Origin: Candidatus Blautia faecipullorum
Lineage (GTDB): Bacteria; Bacillota; Clostridia; Lachnospirales; Lachnospiraceae
Assembly (NCBI GenBank): GCA_019115125.1
Contig: DXEG01000037.1
Span: forward strand, 124,001 to 188,000
Direction: 5' to 3'
Length of the DNA: 64,000 nucleotides
Position 1 is the first letter of the stretch, and the number at the start of each line of letters is the position of its first letter. Below, in pieces: positions 27,401 to 35,543 of this stretch. Made by a program: the position numbers and the translations under genes. Below the pieces are notes generated by a model. The model was not told the DNA's origin, did no database searches, and saw nothing but the letters and a program-made list of their open reading frames with translations.

Positions 27401-27532
27401 AAATTGTTCATCGGCGTTGACGTCGGAATTGGCGCTGCGGCGGCCGCAGTCATGATACTGGTGCTTCTGAGATGGAAGAAGAAAAGGGCAGCAGAGCCGA
27501 AGCTGACTGTGGAATCTGCGGATAAGAAATAA
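24485..27532 (+). CDS. Membrane-anchored, circularly permuted glycoside hydrolase family 3
   Basis: 1015-residue GH3 enzyme whose domains are in reversed order. Residues about 30-90 form two membrane helices; residues about 100-440 are the GH3 C-terminal alpha/beta sandwich; about 455-580 the fibronectin-III domain (DVEVTNTGETAGKDVVELYY); then about 660-960 is the GH3 barrel with the nucleophile D898 in GMVLSDWNG. A third membrane helix (about 975-997) and a Lys/Arg tail end the protein. With these helices the catalytic part should face outside. The reversed order is known from some rumen beta-glucosidases. A ten-bp stem after the gene (27549-27578) separates it from a second, canonical GH3. 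Probably trims beta-glucosides or related sugars at the cell surface. Confidence 0.88.
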   Translation: MLDFLIDLLTPVFTNLGASASDVELYVHTLSGYIYAILITFILAVVIMVAAHWIVKKGTRHVVRWGTGIAWILIVTVLVNVICFGPMYNNIAPLLNARASVSEESVSASRDIIKETGEEGIALIQNDGTLPLEADMNINVFGWASTAPIYGGTGSGSASSEGNVDIITSLTDAGFHVNESLTDMYREYRPSRNIGGNVVSVFYTDWTLPEPTVDYYTDDLMNDAKEFSDTSVIVLGRSGGEGQDVPTDMNAVIHGTYDPRDEVAGGNSEYNYYACSYENNGDYDDFDEGESYLELSNTEEAMIEKVCSEFENVVVVINANNPMELGWVEDYENIGSVLLVPGTGATGMAALGEILNGSVNPSGRTVDTYVYDLTSTPTYNNYGNFSYTNVDDLKDAIYAADESYQGGMAFVNYVEDIYVGYKFYETAAEEGFLNYEEHVQFPFGHGLSYTTFSQEMQNFSDNGDSISVDVEVTNTGETAGKDVVELYYTPPYTNGGIEKASVNLIQFDKTELLEPGQSQTISFEIPKEDMAAYDSRALKTENGGYILEAGEYVLSLRSDSHTVLDEETFSVEEDIDYSVDGRASDDVTAVNQFQDYASGNVTYLSRADHFANYDEATAAPSEEMYQMDDETREHIEEKSMAGYDSTKYDDPEDEMPVTEADNGLTLVDLTGKDYDDPMWEDLLDQLSVEDMVSMVNLGGFQTVAVESIGKIATSDSDGTSGLNDWYIQVYGTAFSTELLIAQTWNKDLAYRIGEAEGQEFADCRIFGAYAPAMNIHRSAFTGRNFEYYSEDGVLSGYIASNTVNGMSSKGVYPYIKHFVLNDQESNRCTFLLTYSDEQAMREIYLKPFEICVKNFEGSSVAVMSSFNFIGYKAAGANPELLNTVLRDEWGYRGMVLSDWNGSYGYQMTDDFVRNGNDAMLGFNTYESNRITNTSATMVKAMRQAAKNICYTIANSGNYTIPDPNAGKMPFMNKLFIGVDVGIGAAAAAVMILVLLRWKKKRAAEPKLTVESADKK

Positions 27533-27548
27533 GAAGACAGGCGGAATA

Positions 27549-27578
27549 GAAAGGGAACGGGACTTCCTGTTCCCTTTC
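27549..27578 (+). terminator. Intercistronic stem-loop between the two GH3 genes
   Basis: GAAAGGGAAC (27549-27558) pairs with GTTCCCTTTC (27569-27578), 10-nt loop. No long T-run, so it is more likely a partial stop or RNA-processing point. Confidence 0.6.
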
Positions 27579-27600
27579 GCGCGATAAGGAGCGTGGTATT

Positions 27601-30045
27601 GTGAAACATCAGGATCTTATCAATAAAATGACAATCGAAGAAAAAGCTGCCATTCTCAGCGGAAAAAGCGAGTGGGAGAGTCGTGATATTCCCAGACTTG
27701 GCATCCCCTCTATCTTTTTGTCAGACGGGCCTCACGGAATCCGAAAGCAGGAAGGGGCGGGAGACCATCTGGGCCTGAACGCCTCGGTTCCGGCAACCTG
27801 CTTCCCAACGGCGGCAGCCATAGCAAACAGCTGGAACGAGAAGCTGGGAGAACAGATCGGAGAGGCTCTGGGTGAAGAAGCCTTTGCGCTTGGGGTAAAT
27901 GTTCTCCTGGGTCCTGGCTTAAATATGAAGAGAAGCCCCCTGTGCGGAAGGAATTTCGAGTATTTTTCGGAAGACCCCTATCTGGCAGGCAAGATGGCTG
28001 CGGCCTATGTGCGGGGAATCCAGAGTCAGGGAGTATCTGCCTGCCCGAAACATTTTGCGGTAAATAGTCAGGAAGAACGGCGGATGGCGATGAATGCGGT
28101 GGTGGATGAGCGGACTCTTCGGGAAATTTACCTGACAGGCTTTGAGATCGCGGTCAAAGAGGGAAAGCCAAAATGTATCATGACCAGCTACAATGAGGTC
28201 AACGGAGTCTACGCCAATGAAAATAAACATTTATTGCAGGAAATTCTTAGAGACGAATGGGGATTCGACGGTTTTGTCGTGACAGACTGGGGAGCTTCCA
28301 ATGATCATGTAAAAGGCGTGGCGGCAGGTTCGAACCTTGAGATGCCAAATCCCGGACTTGACCCGGCAAGAGAAATCCTGAAAGCGATTGAAAACAAAAC
28401 CCTTACAATCGAAGAACTGGATAATTGTGTGGATCAGCTTCTGGATGTGATCCTGGCTTTGACAGGCAAAAATGAGGAACGGAAACATTCCTTTGATGAG
28501 AAGATGCATCATGAACTCGCTGGAAGAGCGGCGGCAGAAAGCGCAGTCCTTCTGAAAAACCAGGATCATATTCTGCCGTTAAAGCCAAAAACGAATGTGG
28601 CCGTCATAGGAGATTTTGCTTTTGAGCCAAGATATCAGGGTGCCGGCTCGTCTGTGGTAAATCCTACGTTTGTAGAGACGATGGAAAAACAGTTGGAACG
28701 CTATGATATCCAGGTGGTCGGGATGAGCCGCGGATATATCAGAACCGGAGGAGCCGATGCGGCTATGAGGAAGGGAGCACTGGATCTGGCAAAGGAGGCG
28801 GAAGTGGTCATTTACTGTTTTGGCCTGGACGAGATCAGCGAATCCGAAGGTCTGGACCGGACTCATATGAGGATTCCGCAGAACCAGATCGAGCTTCTGG
28901 AGGCAATTGCCCAGGTGAATCCGCATGTTGTCGGGGTGCTAAGCGCCGGATCTGCCGTGGAGATGCCATGGCAGGTGTCCTGTCAGGCAATCCTTCACGG
29001 ATATCTGGCGGGACAGGCAGGCGCAGGCGCTATGTTGGATATTCTCACCGGGAAGGTCAATCCGTCCGGGAGGCTGGCAGAGTCTTTCCCGATCCGGTAT
29101 GAAGATACTCCTGCTTATCGTAATTTTCCTGCGTCCCAGCGTAATTCAGAATACAGAGAAGCACTCTATATCGGCTACAGATATTATGACACAAGCAGAG
29201 TGAAGGTACAGTATCCTTTTGGATTCGGTCTGTCCTATACAGAATTTACTTACTCTGATTTAAAAGTAGATTCCCGGGGGATTTCCTGTAAAGTTGCCAA
29301 CACAGGAGATAAGGACGGCGCGGAGGTAGTCCAGATGTATGTGGGGCTTACAAATGCTATCGTTTTCCGGCCGGAAAAAGAGTTAAAAGGGTTTAAAAAA
29401 GTCTTTTTAAAGGCAGGGGAGAGCCGGGAAGTACAGATTCCGTTTGATGACAAAACATTCCGCTATTGGAATACGAAGACCGACAGATGGGAAGTCGAGA
29501 TGGGAACGTATCAGATCATGATCGGGGCAAGCTCTGCGGATATCCGTCTGCGGGCCGAATGGGAAGTGGAAGGAACGACGGAGGAATACCCGTATAATCC
29601 CGCTTCCATGCAGTATTATTATACCGGCATTGTTCAGAATATCTCAGATCAGGAATTTGAAAATCTGCTGGGATATCCCATTCCGTCAGGCCGATGGTCC
29701 GGAGACTTAACACTCAACGACGCGATCTGTCAGATGTATTACGCGAAAAGCGGCGTAGCCAGATTTATCTATAAACGTCTGACGGCATTGAAGAAAAAAA
29801 GTGAGGAGGAAGGAAAGCCTGATCTGAACGTTCTGTTTATTTATAATATGCCGTTCCGGGCCATTGCGAAGATGACGGGAGGCATGGTGAGCATGGAGAT
29901 GTCAGAAGGTATGGTGATGGTAGTAAATGGTCATTTCTTCCGTGGGATCGGGCGTGTAATCGGAGGTTTCTTCCGTAACCGGAGATTGAATAAACAGTAT
30001 GTAAAGAAACTAACTGTGAAAAAGGAGGGAACAAGCAATGGCTGA
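27601..30045 (+). CDS. Glycoside hydrolase family 3, canonical domain order
   Basis: 814-residue beta-glucosidase-like GH3 without signal peptide. The barrel starts at once (MTIEEKAAILSG, SDGPHGIRKQ, GPGLNMKRSPLCGRNFEYFSED) with the nucleophile D229 in FVVTDWGAS, followed by the alpha/beta sandwich and the fibronectin-III domain to about residue 660. About 120 residues of unclear origin follow, ending in a Lys-rich tail. The start is a GTG at 27601 with AAGGAG 9 nt upstream. It sits beside the permuted GH3 and overlaps the next gene by 8 nt. Probably hydrolyses the disaccharide-type products after uptake; substrate not known. Confidence 0.9.
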   Translation: MKHQDLINKMTIEEKAAILSGKSEWESRDIPRLGIPSIFLSDGPHGIRKQEGAGDHLGLNASVPATCFPTAAAIANSWNEKLGEQIGEALGEEAFALGVNVLLGPGLNMKRSPLCGRNFEYFSEDPYLAGKMAAAYVRGIQSQGVSACPKHFAVNSQEERRMAMNAVVDERTLREIYLTGFEIAVKEGKPKCIMTSYNEVNGVYANENKHLLQEILRDEWGFDGFVVTDWGASNDHVKGVAAGSNLEMPNPGLDPAREILKAIENKTLTIEELDNCVDQLLDVILALTGKNEERKHSFDEKMHHELAGRAAAESAVLLKNQDHILPLKPKTNVAVIGDFAFEPRYQGAGSSVVNPTFVETMEKQLERYDIQVVGMSRGYIRTGGADAAMRKGALDLAKEAEVVIYCFGLDEISESEGLDRTHMRIPQNQIELLEAIAQVNPHVVGVLSAGSAVEMPWQVSCQAILHGYLAGQAGAGAMLDILTGKVNPSGRLAESFPIRYEDTPAYRNFPASQRNSEYREALYIGYRYYDTSRVKVQYPFGFGLSYTEFTYSDLKVDSRGISCKVANTGDKDGAEVVQMYVGLTNAIVFRPEKELKGFKKVFLKAGESREVQIPFDDKTFRYWNTKTDRWEVEMGTYQIMIGASSADIRLRAEWEVEGTTEEYPYNPASMQYYYTGIVQNISDQEFENLLGYPIPSGRWSGDLTLNDAICQMYYAKSGVARFIYKRLTALKKKSEEEGKPDLNVLFIYNMPFRAIAKMTGGMVSMEMSEGMVMVVNGHFFRGIGRVIGGFFRNRRLNKQYVKKLTVKKEGTSNG

Positions 30046-30709
30046 TAATGGAAGAGACATGGAAAGAAACATCAATAAGACGGATGGAGCAAACGCAACA
30101 GGCGGCGTCAGAGAGAAGTGGACGGCAGGTTGGAAGAAGTTTGAAAGCGGACATCCGAAGCTGGCAAAATGGGTGTACCAGATCTTTTATTTCTTTGTGT
30201 TCAGTATGGGTGTGACTATATTCCAGTATCTTGTGTTTACATTCATGCCCCATCTTTTGGGAGAAAGAATGGCAGGGACAGAGTTCATGTGGCCGCAGGC
30301 AGAGATGGAATTGTTCGGGGTTCCCTTTACATGGAGTCTGTTGGGGTACGAAGTGCTGACAGATCCGGCAACCGGAGCGATTCTCATCGGCGGCGGGCTG
30401 GGATACTTTATCAGTTATGAAGTGGGTTCCTTCCTCGCCCAGTGTATCAACTTTCCTTTACAAAGGAACATCACTTTTAAAAGCAAAGGAAATCCAGTCT
30501 ATCAGGCAGTCTGGTATTTCATCGCATGGGTGGTGATCTCGCTGATCTGCAACGGATTCAATAACCTGTGGATGCCGATTGCGGCGGTATATGTAAGTCC
30601 GGCAGTATACAATATCCTTGTGACGTTCATTACCGGCGGAGTCTCCATGATTATCTTCTTCTTTGTATTTAAGATCATTTTCCCGGAAGGGGAGACAGGG
30701 AAGAAGTGA
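30038..30709 (+). CDS. GtrA-like membrane protein
   Basis: 223 residues with a polar N-terminus of about 45 residues and four membrane segments; GSFLAQCINFPLQRNITFKSKGNPVYQA is the GtrA-type loop (asparagine/arginine before F). GtrA proteins are thought to help flip polyprenol-linked sugars. The gene overlaps the GH3 by 8 nt, so it is co-translated and ends the co-directional run. Its pairing with two GH3 enzymes suggests a link to surface sugars, but that is inference. Confidence 0.7.
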   Translation: MADNGRDMERNINKTDGANATGGVREKWTAGWKKFESGHPKLAKWVYQIFYFFVFSMGVTIFQYLVFTFMPHLLGERMAGTEFMWPQAEMELFGVPFTWSLLGYEVLTDPATGAILIGGGLGYFISYEVGSFLAQCINFPLQRNITFKSKGNPVYQAVWYFIAWVVISLICNGFNNLWMPIAAVYVSPAVYNILVTFITGGVSMIIFFFVFKIIFPEGETGKK

Positions 30710-30752
30710 AAATTGTGATTTTCAGAAGAAAAAAGCATTTTTAAACAGCAAA

Positions 30753-30788
30753 GGCGGGAAAGCCCTGAAGCAGCTTCCCGCCTATTTT
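30753..30788 (+). terminator. Intrinsic terminator ending the cluster
   Basis: GGCGGGAA (30753-30760) pairs with TTCCCGCC (30775-30782), with GC/GC inside, followed by TATTTTATT. It closes the 17-kb run. Confidence 0.8.
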
Positions 30789-30792
30789 ATTC

Positions 30793-30821
30793 TTGTCCCT
30801 CAAAATAATTTACAGTATAAT
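30793..30821 (+). promoter_or_regulatory. Promoter of the MBL-fold hydrolase gene
   Basis: TTGTCC (30793-30798), 17 bp, TATAAT (30816-30821). Transcription should start near 30828, which argues against any translation start before that point. Confidence 0.65.
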
Positions 30822-30936
30822 TAGCATGAGCGCACAAAAGGAAAAACGCCTTAAGCCGTATTGCTTCTTGTACGCGGATACTCAGGCTGTACGAAAAACG
30901 AGAAATGAGCCGGACGGCAAAGAATTGGAGACGATT

Positions 30937-31737
30937 ATGAAAATTACCATGCTTGGAACAGGAAACGCCCTTGTGACGGAATGTTATAATACATGCTTTG
31001 TATTGGAGAATGAGAAGAAGTGTCTGCTGGTGGACGGAGGCGGCGGCAATACCGTCCTGCGTCAGCTGAAGCTGGCTGGCTATGACTGGATGGATATGCG
31101 GCAGATTTTTGTCACCCACAAGCATGTGGATCATTTGATGGGAATTGTCTGGATGATCCGCATGATCTGTCAGTATATGCGCCAGGGACAGTATCAGGGA
31201 GAAGCCTGGATATACGGACACGACGAGGTGATCGCTCTTCTGAAGGATATGGCGGGCAAGCTTTTGTCCGGAAAAGAGACCTGCTTCATCGGCAGCCGCC
31301 TGCATATGGAGACGGTGCGGGACGGTGAGAAGAAAACGCTTATCGGAAAAGAAACAACGTTTTTTGATATTGGTTCCACGAAGGCGAAGCAATACGGCTT
31401 CTGTATGGATATGGGAGACGGAGAAAAGCTGACCTGCTGCGGAGACGAGCCCTACAGTGACTGTGAGGAGATTTATGCCCGGAACAGCAAGTGGCTGCTC
31501 CACGAGGCATTCTGCCTTTATGACGAGGCGGAGCTGTTCCATCCTTATGAAAAACATCATTCCACCGCGAAGGACGCCGGTGAGCTGGCGGAGAAGCTGG
31601 GAGTAAAAAATCTGATCCTTTATCATACAGAGGATAAGAATATTTTAAAGCGCAGGGAGCTGTACACTGCGGAAGGAAAAAAATATTTTCATGGAAATAT
31701 TTATGTGCCGGAGGATCTGGAGACCATCGAACTGTAG
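30937..31737 (+). CDS. MBL-fold metallo-hydrolase (RNase Z/ElaC-like)
   Basis: 266 residues. The N-terminus MKITMLGTGNALVTECYNTCF and the metal motif THKHVDHLMG (HxHxDH) mark a metallo-beta-lactamase fold hydrolase; TCCGDEPY and KHHSTAKDAGELAEK, with LYHTED near the end, carry the other ligands. The group resembles tRNase Z and arylsulfatase-type enzymes but lacks the usual ElaC length, so substrate is open. GGAG precedes the ATG at 30937; a promoter at 30793-30821 rules out longer forms with earlier starts. Confidence 0.85.
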   Translation: MKITMLGTGNALVTECYNTCFVLENEKKCLLVDGGGGNTVLRQLKLAGYDWMDMRQIFVTHKHVDHLMGIVWMIRMICQYMRQGQYQGEAWIYGHDEVIALLKDMAGKLLSGKETCFIGSRLHMETVRDGEKKTLIGKETTFFDIGSTKAKQYGFCMDMGDGEKLTCCGDEPYSDCEEIYARNSKWLLHEAFCLYDEAELFHPYEKHHSTAKDAGELAEKLGVKNLILYHTEDKNILKRRELYTAEGKKYFHGNIYVPEDLETIEL

Positions 31738-31827
31738 GCGCCCTCATATCGCTTTTTCCCTTGCAGTTTTCGGGATGATATGGGGATTTAAGAGGATTTT
31801 TCTTTAAAATTAGATATGGTTTTAACG

Positions 31828-31887
31828 GCTCTGAAAGTCTTATAAACATAGTGTTGTCGGTGATTATAAGATTTTCAGAGCTTTTTA
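31828..31887 (+). terminator. Intrinsic terminator after the MBL hydrolase
   Basis: An 18-bp stem with one G-U pair (31828-31845 with 31864-31881, 18-nt loop) followed by TTTTT. Clear terminator. Confidence 0.9.
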
Positions 31888-32140
31888 TTACCTTAAAAGA
31901 TATGATAAAGATATCAGTTCAAACCGTCAAAAATTATTTCAAATTGAGTAATATTTACCTTTAAAATAATTGAAATCTTTTTTTAAAATAATCACAAAAA
32001 CTTTAATATTATAAAGTAGTAAAATGATACATAGAAGTTACGGTTGGTTAGCCGCACGAAAAGGTAAAAGAATGGATAACTCCTTATTGACGGTAAGGGA
32101 GATTAACCATAAATATTTTATAACAGGGAGGAGAGAAAGA
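31888..32140 (+). other. A/T-rich leader of the Ig-domain protein gene
   Basis: No gene is seen. The downstream half can fold: GGTTA (32046-32050) pairs with TAACC (32104-32108) and encloses a CTCCTTA/TAAGGGAG stem (32079-32101), making a 60-nt structure just before AGGGAGGAGAG. I could not match it to any riboswitch class I know, so its role is open. Confidence 0.35.
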
Positions 32141-34473
32141 ATGAGTATGAAAGAGTTACGAAGACGCTACATGGCTATGGGACTTTCCCTAGCTTTGATG
32201 TGTTTGCTACTGACACGTTGAAATTAAATTATATTGATTATTACCGCGTATTGCCGGGCAGCAGCGTCAGTCTCTCTGTGACGGCGGTGGCTCCGCATCC
32301 TCCAGTTACCTATCAGTGGTATCAGGTAGATGAAGAGAATGAACGGGAAGAGATACCTCTGGAGGGGGAAACAAACGCTGTGCTGGAGCTCTTGGATGTA
32401 CGGAAAGACGGAAGGTACCGCTGCATCGCCGAGGACGCTGCTGGTAATACGGCAGAGGCTTATATCTATGTTTATGCAGACAGCGGTCTCACTCTGGAAT
32501 ATGATGGCGTTAAGCGAGTGAAATTGGGAACAGATGTGACGCTGAAGGTGGAGGCCTCCAGCAAGATGGTGGATCAGGAGCAGATCACTTATCAATGGAG
32601 CCGTCAGATCGAGGGGGAGGATTATGAGGAAATTCCGGGAGAGACGACCAACACTTTAACCCTAAAGAATGTGCAGCGTACGGGACAATATAGGTGCAAA
32701 GTAAGCGATTCTTATATGGCGAAGACTGTCGAATTTTATGCGTGGATAGATACGGGGCTTTCCGCACAGGCGGAACAGTCTAAAATAGTGGTGGAACCAG
32801 GAGAAACGGTGACAGTAAAAGTCAATGCTTCCATAGATAAGGGCGTTCTGACGTACAAGTGGGAAAAAGTAAACTACGAGTGGGATGACTGGGGCCGTAA
32901 GTATGATATTCTGCCGGAAACAGGGAATACAGCTACGATTCATGACGTGACGGCGAATGTAAGGCTTCGCTGTACGGTAAGTGATGAATACGGAAATAGT
33001 AGAATTATATATGTGTCGATCATAGCCGTGGGAGAAACGGCGCCAGATATGGCCAGCGCGGTGGAATTAAAGGTCGGCGATACAAAGCTTGCCTCTGTGG
33101 CAGAGTCGGAAAAAAAGATGTACTTTAAGATCGTTCCGGAAACATCGGAAACATATGTCTTTTCTTCCATGTGTGGGGATGGGGATCCTGTCGGTTATCT
33201 TTACGATGCCGATGGAAAAGAGCTGGCATATAGCTATGACAGCGATGAAGGCTTTGACTTTCGTATTTCCAATTATCTGGAGGCGGGAAAAACCTACTAT
33301 CTTGCCGTGGGCTTTTCATGGTACGAGGAAATCGGAAGCTTCTATGTATTAATGACAAGAGAAGGGGAAACAGCATGTATCCATGAATGGGAGTACATTA
33401 ATGTGACGGAGCCCACCTGTACCGCAGCCGGAAGTCGCACGCCGAAATGCGCGAAATGCGGCGTGACCAAGGCGGCTGAAACATATGGAGCGGCTCTGGG
33501 ACATGCGGCTGGAGCATGGAAGGTGACGAAAAAGGCTTCCTGCACCGCAGCCGGACAGAAGGCGCAGATCTGCAGCAGATGCGGTAAGACAATGAAGACG
33601 GAGACGATCCCGGCTGCCGGCCATAAGTTCTCCGGTTGGACAGTGAAATCCAAGGCTACCGTATTCGCGGCGGAAACCCAGACGAGAAAGTGTACGGTCT
33701 GCGGCAATGTCCAGAACCGCACAGTAGGGTCGAAGCTGAAGCCCACCATAACCGTGAGTGCCACAACGATCCCGCTGAAGACGAAGCAGTCCACCACCAA
33801 GCTTAAGGTGACTGGTCTGGCAGCAGGGGACAAGGTAGTTTCATGGAAATCCAGCAATACAAAGATCGCCGCGGTAAACAGCAAAGGCAAGATCACAGCT
33901 AAGAATAAGACCGGAAAGGCCACGATCACCATTAAGCTTGCCAGCGGACTGAGCAAGAAGGTAACAGTGAAGGTACAGAAGACGGCGGTCAAAACAACGA
34001 AGATCTCCGATTTGAAGAAAAAGGTAAGTCTGGCTAAGGGCAAAAGCCTGACATTGAAGCCGGTGATCGCGCCGATCACCTCCGTAGAGAAGGTTACTTA
34101 CACTTCCTCGAATAAAAAGATAGCGACAGTGACAAGCAAGGGCGTGGTTAAGGCGAAAAAAGCTGGAACCGCCAAGATCACAGTGAAATCCGGTACAAAG
34201 AAATTTGTAGTGACGGTGACCGTGCCGAAGACTAAGACGAAGGCAATCACAGGAGTACGTTCCTCCCTAAGCCTGAAAAAGGGTAAGACCTATAATTTGA
34301 AGGCTAAGTGTTCGCCGGCTAACAGCGATGAGAAGATCACCTATAAGTCGTCCAACAGCAAGGTGGCTGCGGTGAACGCTTCTGGAAAGATTACCGCCAA
34401 GAAGAAGGGTACGGCAACGATCACCATAAAATCCGGCAAGGCCACAGTAAAATGCAAGGTGACAGTGAAATAA
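32141..34473 (+). CDS. Ig/BIG2-repeat surface protein with frameshifted signal peptide
   Basis: The ribosome site GGGAGGAGAG and ATG at 32141 begin a signal peptide (MSMKELRRRYMAMGLSLALM...), but this frame stops at 32219-32221. The rest of the protein is open in the frame from 32200 and starts VFATDTLKLNY, where FA/T looks like the cleavage site. Losing one base near ATG(G)TG at about 32200 explains both. The 757 downstream residues hold three Ig-like domains (YQWYQ..YRC, YQWSR..YRC, YKWEK..LRC), a PPC-like domain (residues about 290-390), three CxxC repeats (KCAKCG, ICSRCG, KCTVCG) and three Big_2 repeats rich in Lys. No sortase or membrane anchor is seen at the end. It may be a pseudogene, a phase-variable gene or a base-calling error. 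Confidence 0.75.
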
Positions 34474-34501
34474 AATAAAAAAGAAATAAAAGAGAAACAA
34501 G

Positions 34502-34540
34502 GACCGCGGCTCTTATTTTCATGGGAGGGCCGCGGTCTTC
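34502..34540 (+). terminator. Stem-loop after the Ig-domain gene
   Basis: GACCGCGGC (34502-34510) pairs with GCCGCGGTC (34529-34537), 18-nt loop, then TTCC. A G/C-rich terminator with a weak T-run. Confidence 0.65.
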
Positions 34541-34648
34541 CTATGTAACAGTAACGAACTATTGGCAAAAAAAATAAAAAATATCACTTTTAGCACTGTA
34601 GAAAGCGTGGTACAATAATCTTATCATTTTGACAAGGAGTGAAGCAGA

Positions 34649-35272
34649 GTGTCCGAGATACTGAAAAAAGACGGTTTATCCATAACTCTTTTGGGAAAAT
34701 TGTCTTATCGTTCAGAGCTAGGCGTTAATCTAAAGAAAAATCTTCACTATTTTGATAAAGAAGCTTTGTTTGCAGAATTGGAGAAAGTCAATACATGGTA
34801 TGACAGAACGGAACTTTTACCTGACTTGACGATTGATTACCGTATTAAAAGTATGCAGTCTGCGTATCTGAAATATTCAAGGTATTATCCCGACCACCAG
34901 ACAGGTAAAGTGTTTAATGATATGCTGGGATTTCGTACTTTATGTGATGATTATGCAGACGTGGTAAACTTGGGGTCTTTGAAACATATTCGTGTTGCAG
35001 ATATGTCGAAAGGAAAAGCAAATAACGACGGGTATCGTGGCGTACACATTTATTTTCAGTTAGATAATTTCCATTATCCGATTGAAATTCAATATAATAC
35101 TTATTATGACCGACAACTTAATAACTGGCTTCATAAGTATGTTTACAAAAAGGGGTATGATAACGAAATCGGCTGTTTCTTGCGTACTACCTACGAAAAT
35201 GGTATAATCAAGACAGAACAAGAATTTAAGGAGGTGTTGCACAGTGTGTTACTTGATAGCAAAAAGGTTTGA
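34649..35272 (+). CDS. RelA/SpoT-type nucleotidyltransferase domain protein (possible toxSAS)
   Basis: 207 residues. Alarmone-synthetase motifs are intact: R65/K67/S71/K75 in DYRIKSMQSAYLK, D91-G94-R96 in FNDMLGFRTL, Y129 and H133 in DGYRGVHIYF, and E146/Q148 in PIEIQYNT. No hydrolase, TGS or ACT domain is present, so it is a small, stand-alone synthetase. It starts at GTG (34649) with AAGGAG upstream. A 74-residue DUF6718 gene overlaps its 3' end by 29 nt. Known small synthetases can make (p)ppGpp, (p)ppApp or modify tRNA (toxSAS toxins); the partner arrangement looks like a toxin-antitoxin pair, but this is not proved by sequence. Confidence 0.75.
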   Translation: MSEILKKDGLSITLLGKLSYRSELGVNLKKNLHYFDKEALFAELEKVNTWYDRTELLPDLTIDYRIKSMQSAYLKYSRYYPDHQTGKVFNDMLGFRTLCDDYADVVNLGSLKHIRVADMSKGKANNDGYRGVHIYFQLDNFHYPIEIQYNTYYDRQLNNWLHKYVYKKGYDNEIGCFLRTTYENGIIKTEQEFKEVLHSVLLDSKKV

Positions 35273-35468
35273 TAAGACTGGTTGTCTTGCCTTACAGACT
35301 ACTCACGGGCAGCATTTGGCGGATTTCAAAAAGAAGCTGATACAAAAAGTGGGATATGATACCATTCAGCTCGTAACAATTAGCCGTCCCTCTGCTTATG
35401 GGGAATATGAACCCTATCATTTTGTAGATACGGAAGCTGAATTTGAACAGGAAGTTATTAAAATGTAG
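35244..35468 (+). CDS. DUF6718-like small protein, possible partner of the synthetase
   Basis: 74-residue protein starting at GTG (35244); AAGGAGGTG at 35228-35236 is 7 nt upstream although it lies inside the synthetase gene. Features are MCYLIAKRFDKTGCLALQT and QLVTISRPSAYGEYEPYHFVDTE, which I recognise as DUF6718. Small proteins of this family are often found with mobile DNA. The 29-nt overlap implies coupling to the RelA/SpoT-type gene, and it would be the antitoxin if the pair is a toxSAS module. No structure or test is known to me. Confidence 0.6.
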   Translation: MCYLIAKRFDKTGCLALQTTHGQHLADFKKKLIQKVGYDTIQLVTISRPSAYGEYEPYHFVDTEAEFEQEVIKM

Positions 35469-35507
35469 TCATGAAAAGTTGATAAAAAATTTCATACGTA
35501 CATTGTA

Positions 35508-35540
35508 AAGCGGTTAGTCTATATGATTGACCGCTTTTTT
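35508..35540 (+). terminator. Terminator of the synthetase/DUF6718 unit
   Basis: AAGCGGTTAGTC (35508-35519) pairs with GATTGACCGCTT (35525-35536) using two G-U pairs; TTTTTT follows. Strong intrinsic terminator. Confidence 0.85.
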
Positions 35541-35543
35541 CAT

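Noticed and set aside
32046-32108. Leader fold as a c-di-GMP or other known riboswitch
   Set aside because: The conserved bases of the classes I could recall are missing; kept only as an unexplained structure.
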